DNA from: Flavobacteriaceae bacterium S0862
GTDB taxonomy: Bacteria; Bacteroidota; Bacteroidia; Flavobacteriales; Flavobacteriaceae
Direction of reading: 5' to 3'
DNA: 64,000 nucleotides
Assembly (NCBI GenBank): GCA_023015825.1
Contig: JALKAW010000003.1
Span: 62,001-126,000, forward strand
The translations under genes and the position numbers were made by a program. Positions within the stretch are counted from its first letter, which is position 1. The number at the start of each line of letters is the position of its first letter. This document shows, in pieces, positions 1 through 6,916 of the stretch. The notes under the pieces were generated by a model. That model did no database searches. It was not told the DNA's origin and saw only the letters and a list, made by a program, of their open reading frames with translations.

Positions 1-1
1 C

Positions 2-484
2 CCAATTGGCGCACATAAAAGTGCCAAAATTGGAGAACTACCAATTGGAGTACCTCAAAACTTAGTGCCTTTCATTACTCAAACAGCCATTGGTTTAAGA
101 GAACAATTATCTGTTTTTGGTGATGATTATCCTACACATGATGGTACTTGTATTAGAGATTATATTCATGTGGTAGATTTAGCAAAAGCACATGTTGTTG
201 CGCTTCAAAGATTATTACAAGGAAAAAACACTTCCAATTATGAAACTTTTAATATTGGCACAGGAAAGGGTAGTAGTGTATTGGATGTTATTAAATCATT
301 TGAAAAAGTTTCTGGACAAAAGCTTAATTATAAAATTGCTAGTAGAAGAGCTGGTGATGTTATTGAAGCGTATGCAAATACCGAAAAAGCCAATAATATT
401 CTAGGATGGAAGTCACAATCTAGTTTGGATGATGCTTTAGCCTCTGCTTGGAAGTGGGAAAAGAACATTCGAAAAAATTCCTAA
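2..484 (+). CDS. galE: UDP-glucose 4-epimerase, C-terminal part (cut by window start)
   Basis: Interconverts UDP-glucose and UDP-galactose in the cytoplasm for sugar-nucleotide and envelope polysaccharide synthesis. The frame is open from base 2, so the gene starts outside the window. About 160 C-terminal residues are visible, including the family block NPIGAH-like (PIGAHKSAKIGE), then VFGDDYPTHDGT and RDYIHVVDLAKAH, which line the UDP-sugar pocket, and a closing GW-containing segment typical of the GalE end. The NAD-binding Rossmann half and the catalytic YxxxK are not visible. A GTG at 65 lies in frame but is internal to the conserved region. Identification is strong from motif order. The next gene begins 47 bases downstream on the same strand. 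Confidence 0.93.
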   Translation, partial: PIGAHKSAKIGELPIGVPQNLVPFITQTAIGLREQLSVFGDDYPTHDGTCIRDYIHVVDLAKAHVVALQRLLQGKNTSNYETFNIGTGKGSSVLDVIKSFEKVSGQKLNYKIASRRAGDVIEAYANTEKANNILGWKSQSSLDDALASAWKWEKNIRKNS

Positions 485-531
485 CTTAGAGGTTTATTAA
501 TTTAAACTTTTAACCAACCAACTAACCAATC

Positions 532-1809
532 ATGAAAAAAATAGTTTTTCTACTCGCTGTGTTACTATCATTTAGTATTTCAGCACAAAACACCTATTTA
601 CATTGCGGAAAATTAATAGATACTAAAACCGGAAAAGTTCTAAAAAACAAAACGGTTATAGTGTCTGGCAACAAAATACAATCAGTATTAGACGGGTTTG
701 TAAACCCTAAAGGCGAAGACGATACAGTAATCGATTTAAAAAGCAAAACCGTTATGCCAGGACTTATAGATATGCACGTGCATATTGAACTTGAATCAAG
801 TCCAAGCAGATATATGGATGCATTTACTAAAAACGACGCAGATGTTGCTTTTGGATCTCTTAAATATGCAAAAAACACATTTATGGCTGGCTTTACAACC
901 ATTAGAGATTTAGGCGGAAGTGGTGTTAATATTTCGTTACGCAATGCTATTAATAGCGGCGAAGTTAAAGGGCCAAGAATTTTTACCGCAGGAAAGGCAA
1001 TAGGTACAACTGGAGGGCATGCAGATCCAACCAACGGATTACGAAAAGATTTAATGGGAAATCCTGGACCAAAAGAAGGCGTAGTTAATAGTGTTGATGA
1101 TGCCAAAAAGGCTGTAAGACAACGCTATAAAGATGGTGCAGATAATATTAAAATAACTGCTACAGGAGGTGTTTTGAGTATGGCTAAAAATGGTCAAAAT
1201 CCGCAATTTACGCTTGAAGAAATACAAGCTATAACTCAAACGGCTAAAGATTATGGAATGATAATCGCAGCCCATGCACATGGCGACGAAGGAATGCAAC
1301 GTGCAGTAATTGGAGGTGTCACTACCATTGAACATGGAACTTTGATGAGTGAAGAAACTATGGACTTAATGATAAAGCATGGTACCTATTATGTGCCGAC
1401 AATTATTGCAGGAAAAAAAGTAGTGGAAAAAGCAAAAATTGAAGGCTATTTCCCAGCAATTATAGTTCCTAAGGCTTTAGAAATTGGTCCTAAAATTCAA
1501 GCTACTTTTGGAAAAGCTTATAAAAAAGGTGTTAAAATAGCTTTTGGTACAGATGCAGGTGTTTTTAATCATGGAGAAAATGGGGAAGAATTTGGTTATA
1601 TGGTTGAAGCAGGAATGCCAGCAATTGAAGCCATTCAATCAGCAACTATTACAAATGCTAAAGTGTTAGGAATGGATAATGAACTTGGACAGATATCAGA
1701 AGGTTTTTTAGCAGATATCATTGCTACTGATGACGACCCAACAACAAATATTAATACCATGACAAACGTAGTTTTTGTTATGAAAGAAGGTAAAATCTAT
1801 AAAAAATAG
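532..1809 (+). CDS. Secreted metal-dependent amidohydrolase (imidazolonepropionase/prolidase-like)
   Basis: A 425-residue member of the amidohydrolase superfamily with an N-terminal signal peptide (MKKIVFLLAV... ending SISAQ near residue 19), so probably periplasmic. Metal-site motifs appear in the usual order: HVH at 82-84, a Lys-containing NIKITATGG block (likely carboxylated Lys), AAHAHG, TIEHGT and FGTDAGVF carrying the last Asp. These match the secreted Xaa-Pro dipeptidase/imidazolonepropionase-like group that cleaves amide bonds in small peptides or cyclic amides. The substrate cannot be read from sequence. The start is supported by the clean signal peptide. It follows galE on the same strand; a functional link is not apparent. 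Confidence 0.85.
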   Translation: MKKIVFLLAVLLSFSISAQNTYLHCGKLIDTKTGKVLKNKTVIVSGNKIQSVLDGFVNPKGEDDTVIDLKSKTVMPGLIDMHVHIELESSPSRYMDAFTKNDADVAFGSLKYAKNTFMAGFTTIRDLGGSGVNISLRNAINSGEVKGPRIFTAGKAIGTTGGHADPTNGLRKDLMGNPGPKEGVVNSVDDAKKAVRQRYKDGADNIKITATGGVLSMAKNGQNPQFTLEEIQAITQTAKDYGMIIAAHAHGDEGMQRAVIGGVTTIEHGTLMSEETMDLMIKHGTYYVPTIIAGKKVVEKAKIEGYFPAIIVPKALEIGPKIQATFGKAYKKGVKIAFGTDAGVFNHGENGEEFGYMVEAGMPAIEAIQSATITNAKVLGMDNELGQISEGFLADIIATDDDPTTNINTMTNVVFVMKEGKIYKK

Positions 1810-1988
1810 GCGAATAGTAATTTAAAATTTGTTAAAGATTATTGCTTTTTATTGTCAAAATCACAGCTATTGACTAATATAGCTATTGATATCATATTTA
1901 ACACATTGATTAACAATGATTTAATATTCTAAATTAGGAGTTCGTCTTAAGTTTACGTTTCTTTGTAGCTAATGATAAATGATTTACA

Positions 1989-2180
1989 ATGAAATTGATT
2001 AGTATTAAAAGAGAAACAAAACCTGAAACTAGGTTTACAAGAAAAATGGGAGCCTTATCTGTAAGGGTAACTTATATTAAAAAGCAATTTTTGAGTATCC
2101 CTTACAAAACACTTCATAAATATAGAGAAACCTATTATGGCGAAGTAAAAGACTGTGAAGACTGTGTTTTAGCAAAATAA
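1989..2180 (+). CDS. Small basic protein of unknown function
   Basis: A 63-residue protein with no signal peptide or membrane segment. It is rich in Lys, Arg and Tyr and ends in an acidic, Cys-containing tail (KDCEDCVLAK, with a CxxC spaced by Glu-Asp). I do not recognise the family. It looks real rather than a chance ORF because it has its own ATG about 180 bases after the previous gene and its stop codon abuts a strong intrinsic terminator. The CxxC could bind metal or be redox-active, but this is speculation. Confidence 0.55.
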   Translation: MKLISIKRETKPETRFTRKMGALSVRVTYIKKQFLSIPYKTLHKYRETYYGEVKDCEDCVLAK

Positions 2181-2213
2181 AAAAAAGAGCCTCAATGTTG
2201 AGGCTCTTTTTTT
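2181..2213. terminator. Intrinsic terminator, bidirectional
   Basis: A 14-bp stem (AAAAAAGAGCCTCA paired with TGAGGCTCTTTTTT) and a 4-base loop. It has a T-run on the plus strand and, because the stem starts with A-run, also on the minus strand. It ends the small plus-strand gene and overlaps the last codon of lspA, which is transcribed towards it. Confidence 0.9.
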
Positions 2214-2709
2214 AAGAATTTATTTTGTCTTTTTTTCGATGCCTTAAACTTGCCCAAAGAATTAATATCATTCCAGTGGTAACAGATAAATCGGCGATAT
2301 TAAAAATGCCTGTTCTTACAAAACCTAAATCAATAAAAAGAAAATCGGTTACTGAGCCATAGATAAACCTGTCAAAAACATTGGCTATACCACCACCAAC
2401 AACACAGGAAAAACCTATTAATGACAGTTTATCCATTTGTTTTTCTTTAAACATATAATATAAGACAAATAGTAGTACTGCTGCAGGAATAATTAATAGG
2501 ACAAAGAGTTTTAATGTCGGATTTAAGTCACTTCCCATCCCTAGAAAAGCACCTTCATTTTCAACATTCCTTAAAGTAAGATAGTCACCAATTATTGGAG
2601 AACTACTGTAAGGTTCTACTAAAGCTCTAACCCAAAATTTTGAAATTTGGTCGGCTGCAATATTTACAATCACCAATAGAATAATTGATACGTTACGAGA
2701 TAAATTCAT
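2212..2709 (-). CDS. lspA: Lipoprotein signal peptidase (signal peptidase II)
   Basis: Inner-membrane aspartyl protease that removes the signal peptide from prolipoproteins after lipid addition to the Cys. It has 165 residues, normal for the family, with four hydrophobic segments. The two catalytic aspartates are in the expected motifs: D113 in NVFDRFIYG and D140 in FNIADLSV; the N-terminal NIAADQISK block and RNVENEGAFLG are also typical. Several lipoproteins that would be its substrates are encoded in this window, at 20.8-24.2 kb and 27.6 kb. It lies 4 bases downstream of fabD and is probably co-transcribed with it. Confidence 0.96.
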   Translation of the reverse strand: MNLSRNVSIILLVIVNIAADQISKFWVRALVEPYSSSPIIGDYLTLRNVENEGAFLGMGSDLNPTLKLFVLLIIPAAVLLFVLYYMFKEKQMDKLSLIGFSCVVGGGIANVFDRFIYGSVTDFLFIDLGFVRTGIFNIADLSVTTGMILILWASLRHRKKDKINS

Positions 2710-2713
2710 TCAA

Positions 2714-3601
2714 TTAAGCTTCTAAAGTCGCAGATGCTGTTTCTGCTTCACGATGTATTTTCTTTACTAACCCTTGCAATACTTTTCCTGGACCTACTTC
2801 TGTAAAGTGTGTAGCTCCATCAGCAATCATTTGTTGTACAGATTGCGTCCATCTCACGGGTGCTGTTAATTGCGAAATTAGATTCGCTTTTATCTCATTT
2901 TCATCGGTTACTGCACTGGCAGTTACATTTTGATAGATAGGACAATTAGGTTTGCTAAAGGTTGTGTTTTCAATTGCGGCAGCCAATTCTTCACGAGCAG
3001 GCTCCATCATTGGAGAGTGGAATGCACCACCAACAGGTAATACCAAAGCACGACGAGCACCTTCTTCTTTTAAAGCCTCACAAGCTCTATTAACAGCATC
3101 AATCTCACCTGAAATTACTAACTGCCCTGGACAATTATAGTTAGCAGCTACCACAACACCATCGGTTGTAGCACATATTTTTTCAACGACATCATCTTCC
3201 AAACCTAAAACGGCAGCCATAGTACTTGGCTGAATTTCGCAGGCTTTTTGCATAGCCAAAGCACGTTGAGAAACTAGTTTCAAACCATCTTCAAACGTCA
3301 ATGCTCCAGCTGCTACTAATGCAGAAAATTCACCTAATGAATGCCCTGCAACCATGTCTGGTTTAAAATTATCTCCTAAGGTTTTTGCTAAAATTACAGA
3401 GTGTAAAAAAATGGCTGGTTGCGTGACTTTGGTTTCTTTTAAATCTTCAGCCGACCCTTCAAACATGATATCTGTAATTGGAAAACCTAAAATAGTATTG
3501 GCTTTTTCAAATAACTCTTGCGCTAATGGAGAGTTCTCGTATAAGTCTAAACCCATTCCTGAAAATTGAGCTCCTTGACCTGGAAAAATATATGCGTTCA
3601 T
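2714..3601 (-). CDS. fabD: Malonyl-CoA:ACP transacylase
   Basis: Transfers malonyl from CoA to acyl carrier protein to supply fatty-acid elongation; cytoplasmic. The 295-residue protein starts MNAYIFPGQGAQ, the family's invariant N-terminus. Catalytic Ser88 is in GHSLGE and the partner His195 in GAFHSP. The reading frame extends 26 codons further upstream, but that extension (MNKYYREV...) is unlike the family and would begin before a consensus -7 box at 3620-3627, so 3601 is chosen as start. It precedes lspA with a 4-base gap. Confidence 0.96.
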   Translation of the reverse strand: MNAYIFPGQGAQFSGMGLDLYENSPLAQELFEKANTILGFPITDIMFEGSAEDLKETKVTQPAIFLHSVILAKTLGDNFKPDMVAGHSLGEFSALVAAGALTFEDGLKLVSQRALAMQKACEIQPSTMAAVLGLEDDVVEKICATTDGVVVAANYNCPGQLVISGEIDAVNRACEALKEEGARRALVLPVGGAFHSPMMEPAREELAAAIENTTFSKPNCPIYQNVTASAVTDENEIKANLISQLTAPVRWTQSVQQMIADGATHFTEVGPGKVLQGLVKKIHREAETASATLEA

Positions 3602-3619
3602 TTGTTTTATTTTGAGTTG

Positions 3620-3627
3620 CAAAAATA
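3620..3627 (-). promoter_or_regulatory. Candidate -7 box of the fabD-lspA promoter
   Basis: On the minus strand this reads TATTTTTG, an exact match to the Bacteroidota TAnnTTTG element, ending 18 bases before the chosen fabD ATG. No clear TTG lies 20 bases upstream, so only half of the promoter is convincing. Confidence 0.45.
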
Positions 3628-3679
3628 AGGATAAATCTTTTAATTGAAACGAATGTACTTCTCGATAATATTTGTTCAT

Positions 3680-3770
3680 TCTTCACAAATCACTCGAAGT
3701 GACATCAGTTTTTAATTGTTTTGTCAGTTCGAGTAAAATGCTTGTAAACGCATTTTGTATCGAGAACTAA
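3680..3770. repeat. Palindromic intergenic repeat
   Basis: Between fabD and the next gene lie CACTCGAAGTG, then GTTCGAG, an AAAATGC...GCATTTT stem, and TCGAGAAC, forming an imperfect long hairpin around 3727-3767. Sequences of the form TTCGAG...TCGAGAAC are, from memory, a common dispersed intergenic palindrome in flavobacterial genomes. No second copy was found in this window. Confidence 0.45.
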
Positions 3771-3780
3771 TTTGAAATTT

Positions 3781-5337
3781 TTATAGAGCTCCTGTTGCTG
3801 CTTCAGCACATCGTTCACCATCCATAGCAGCCGAAACAATACCTCCAGCATAGCCACCACCTTCACCACATGGAAATAAATTATGTATGTCTGGATGTTG
3901 TAAGTTTTCATTTCTTGGAATACTTACAGGAGAGGATGTTCTGGATTCTACACCAACAACATTAGCTTCAGCTGTGTAATAACCTTTCATTTTCTGTCCA
4001 AATGCGGCAAAGCCTTTTCGCAAATTACCGCCTATCAGTTTTGGTAATAACGAATGTAATGGTGCCGATTTTAATCCTGGTTGATACGAAGTTGAATTTA
4101 AATCTTGAGACAAGTTTCCTTCAACAAAATCGGTGAGTCTTTGTGCTGGAGCAGTCTGCGTTCGTCCTCCAGACGTAAAAGCTAATCGTTCTAAATTTTT
4201 TTGATATTCCAAGCCTTTTAAAGCGCCAAATTGTTCATATTTTGGAAGGTCTTTATCCACATTTATTTCTACAACAATACCTGAGTTGGCAAATTCGTTG
4301 TTTCGTTTTGAAGGTGACATACCATTAACAACCACTTCGCCATTAGCTGTTGCAGCGGGCACAATAAAACCGCCAGGGCACATGCAAAACGAATACACAC
4401 CTCTATCATTTACTTGTTGCACCAAGCTGTAAGCCGCTGCAGGAAGTAATTCATCTCTTTTACCCGAACAATGATATTGAATAGAATCTATAATATGTTG
4501 CGGATGCTCCACGCGAACACCCATAGCAAACGATTTTGCTTCAAGTGCAACTCTTTTTTTATCTAGTAAATAAAAAATATCTCTTGCTGAATGTCCCGTT
4601 GCTAGAATCACTTTTTCGGTTGTGAGTTCTTTGCCATTTTGTAATTGAATGGCCTGTATGTTATTATCTTTTATAATGAAATCAGTAACACGGCTTTCAA
4701 AATGAATTTCACCACCATATTTTAAAATAGTTTCTCGAATATTTTGGACCACTTTTGGTAGTTTGTTGGTGCCAATATGTGGATGTGCATCAATTAAAAT
4801 TTGTTCTGTGGCTCCATGAAATACTAAATTTTCAAAAATGCGTCTTACATCACCACGTTTTAAACTTCGGGTATATAATTTGCCATCACTATAAGTTCCT
4901 GCACCACCTTCTCCAAAGCAGTAATTGGAATCTTCATTCACATAATGGTCTTGATTAATAGCTTTTAAATCACGACGTCTATCCTGTACATTTTTACCGC
5001 GTTCTAACACTATGGGTTTAAAACCTAACTCTATACAACGTAAAGCTGCATACATGCCTGCTGGACCAAAGCCAATAATATGAATAGGTTTAGCTTTCGA
5101 TACATCTTTGTAATCAAAATGATATTCGGAAATTTCTGGTAATGGCTCTTTTATAAAAACTGAAACTTTATAATTGAACATGATTTTAGGCTTTCTGGCA
5201 TCAATGGATTTTCGAAGAATTTTAATACCAGAAATATCACGACTTGGTATATCTAGAAATTCGGCAGATTTCTTTAGCAGAATATCCTGAATTCTTTCTT
5301 CTTTTAAAGAAATGCGAAGCTGAATGTCTTTTACCAT
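3781..5337 (-). CDS. FAD-dependent dehydrogenase of the COG2509 type
   Basis: A 518-residue cytoplasmic flavoprotein. It has an unusual N-terminal domain of about 85 residues (beginning MVKDIQLRISL) before a Rossmann FAD-binding motif, IIGFGPAGMYAALR, at about 90. Then come LERGKNVQDRRRD and the CFGEGGAGTYSDGKLYTR block, and near the C-terminus PCGEGGGYAGGIVSAAMDG, which closes the FAD site. This architecture matches the large 'uncharacterised FAD-dependent dehydrogenase' family found widely in bacteria; no substrate is established to my knowledge. A TAATTTTG element lies only 5 bases upstream of the ATG, so the mRNA may be nearly leaderless. It is not obviously tied to its neighbours. Confidence 0.85.
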   Translation of the reverse strand: MVKDIQLRISLKEERIQDILLKKSAEFLDIPSRDISGIKILRKSIDARKPKIMFNYKVSVFIKEPLPEISEYHFDYKDVSKAKPIHIIGFGPAGMYAALRCIELGFKPIVLERGKNVQDRRRDLKAINQDHYVNEDSNYCFGEGGAGTYSDGKLYTRSLKRGDVRRIFENLVFHGATEQILIDAHPHIGTNKLPKVVQNIRETILKYGGEIHFESRVTDFIIKDNNIQAIQLQNGKELTTEKVILATGHSARDIFYLLDKKRVALEAKSFAMGVRVEHPQHIIDSIQYHCSGKRDELLPAAAYSLVQQVNDRGVYSFCMCPGGFIVPAATANGEVVVNGMSPSKRNNEFANSGIVVEINVDKDLPKYEQFGALKGLEYQKNLERLAFTSGGRTQTAPAQRLTDFVEGNLSQDLNSTSYQPGLKSAPLHSLLPKLIGGNLRKGFAAFGQKMKGYYTAEANVVGVESRTSSPVSIPRNENLQHPDIHNLFPCGEGGGYAGGIVSAAMDGERCAEAATGAL

Positions 5338-5388
5338 AGCACAAAATTAGGTATATTTAGTAAGTTTAAAAGATAATTAAGAATAAAG

Positions 5389-5778
5389 ATGGAGTTTACA
5401 CTAACTACAACCATAAAAGCAACTGCAAAACAGATTTATAAATCTTGGTTGAGTACTCAAGGACATACAAAAATGACCGGAGGCGTTGCCTTTGTGTCTG
5501 ATAAAGTTGGCGACAAATTCACAGCTTGGGAAGATTATATTACAGGCGAAAATTTAGTGTTAGAACCTTACAACAGAATTTTACAATCGTGGAGAAGTAA
5601 AAATTTTGAAGACCACGAACCAGATTCTCAAATAGAAATCACATTATCTGAAACCGAAGATGACACCACTCTAACTTTAAAGCACAGCAATGTGCCAGAA
5701 TCTGGAGAGCATTATAAAAAAGGTTGGGACGAACATTATTTTACACCAATGAAACACTATTTTGAAGTTTTAAAGTAG
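5389..5778 (+). CDS. SRPBCC (AHSA1-type) domain protein
   Basis: A 129-residue single-domain protein of the START/SRPBCC superfamily, Activator-of-Hsp90 ATPase homologue 1-like. Supporting features are the N-terminal TTTIKATAKQIYKSWLS strand-helix start, the GDKFTAWEDYITGENL strand pair, and the C-terminal GWDEHYFTPMKHYFE helix that covers the hydrophobic pocket. Members bind small hydrophobic ligands or have no known role; the ligand cannot be predicted. It is transcribed alone between two minus-strand genes and converges on the folA fusion. A 9-bp inverted repeat (TTCGTTTAA / TTAAACGAA) lies just after its stop codon and might serve as a weak terminator. Confidence 0.85.
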   Translation: MEFTLTTTIKATAKQIYKSWLSTQGHTKMTGGVAFVSDKVGDKFTAWEDYITGENLVLEPYNRILQSWRSKNFEDHEPDSQIEITLSETEDDTTLTLKHSNVPESGEHYKKGWDEHYFTPMKHYFEVLK

Positions 5779-5868
5779 GTATTTCGTTTAATGTTATGAA
5801 ATGTAACGTTTCAATGTTCTATATCAGACGTTAAACGAATTTCGCATTTTTTTCTAGCAAAGTCAAGC

Positions 5869-6804
5869 TTACTTTTTAGTGTAAGTCAAAAACGAAAAGG
5901 CATATTCATGATTCTCGTCTTTATCATGAAAAGTATTGCTGGTTTCTTGCCAAATAGAAGTGTCTATCTTTGGGAAAAAGGTGTCTGCTTCAAAGGAGTG
6001 ATGTACTCTTGTGAGTTCAATTGTATCGGCCAAAGGCATGGCCTGTTTATAAATTTCGCCGCCACCAATAACAAACGGTTGTGTGTCATTTCTAGCAGCA
6101 TCAATAGCATCTTCTAAAGAGTTCACTAAAATTACACCATCAGGAACTTTGTAATTTGCTTGACGTGTAATGACTACATGAATTCTATTAGGTAAAGGTT
6201 TTGGGAAGCTTTCAAACGTTTTACGCCCCATGATAATATGGTGATTATTAGTTAGACGTTTAAATCGTTGTAAGTCATCACTTAAATGCCAAATAAGTTT
6301 ATTGTCTTTGCCAATAGCATCGTTTTCTCCCGCAGCTACAATAATTGTGAGTTTATATGTTTTTTTTTTGGAGATAACTTCTGTGGTATTTTCAGGATTA
6401 ACTTCGTTATAAGCTTGACTTTGTGCTATGAGTTTTTCCTCTTTTATAAAACCTTCTTTTAGTTTGGCAATGCGTTCTTGTTGTTTAGCAACTAACTTAT
6501 CTAATTGTTGTTTTTCCCAATCTTTCCCCATAAACTTATTGGTAATAAACACGTTAAACAAATGGTATAGAAATAAGGATAACCATATCATTATGGCAAA
6601 AAGAAACCACTCTTTACCAAAGAATTTAACGTCTTTGCCAATCCCTAAAACAGTATTTGCTAGTATTAAAAAAACAGAGCCAATTAAAAAAATAACAAAG
6701 TGAATGTATAAGCGTTTTTTTTGCTTAACACGTCGTTGTGCATTTTGAATTAACTCTAATTGTTCATTATCTATAGAGGGACTTTTTTTCTTTTTTCCAA
6801 ACAT
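5869..6804 (-). CDS. folA: Dihydrofolate reductase fused to an N-terminal 2TM membrane domain
   Basis: A 311-residue fusion. Residues 1-130 are a 2TM-type domain: a basic start, hydrophobic segments at about 33-53 and 66-86, and a charged, probably coiled-coil stretch at about 95-130. Residues 151-311 are a full-length DHFR with IIVAAGENDAIG, the HLSDDLQRFKR helix carrying the catalytic acid (Asp177), IIMGRKTFES, VVITRQ and PFVIGGGEIY. It reduces dihydrofolate to tetrahydrofolate with NADPH, regenerating cofactor for ThyA, encoded nearby. There is no Met just before the DHFR part, so separate translation is unlikely. A run of ten A on the coding strand (6360-6369) sits at the junction, so a sequencing indel or transcriptional slippage there would change the product. 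Confidence 0.9.
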   Translation of the reverse strand: MFGKKKKSPSIDNEQLELIQNAQRRVKQKKRLYIHFVIFLIGSVFLILANTVLGIGKDVKFFGKEWFLFAIMIWLSLFLYHLFNVFITNKFMGKDWEKQQLDKLVAKQQERIAKLKEGFIKEEKLIAQSQAYNEVNPENTTEVISKKKTYKLTIIVAAGENDAIGKDNKLIWHLSDDLQRFKRLTNNHHIIMGRKTFESFPKPLPNRIHVVITRQANYKVPDGVILVNSLEDAIDAARNDTQPFVIGGGEIYKQAMPLADTIELTRVHHSFEADTFFPKIDTSIWQETSNTFHDKDENHEYAFSFLTYTKK

Positions 6805-6862
6805 ATCAATATGCTTTATGTGCTATGATTAAGAATTGTAAATTTAATCAAATAGATTAACA

Positions 6863-6900
6863 AAAAGAAGGGTTTTAACTTTCGCTAAAACCCTTCTTTT
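6863..6900 (-). terminator. Intrinsic terminator after the T9SS-exported protein gene
   Basis: A 15-bp stem (AAAAGAAGGGTTTTA with TAAAACCCTTCTTTT) and 8-base loop, lying 17 bases beyond the stop of the minus-strand gene that ends at 6917. It separates that gene from folA. Confidence 0.8.
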
Positions 6901-6916
6901 ATACTATTTACGCATT

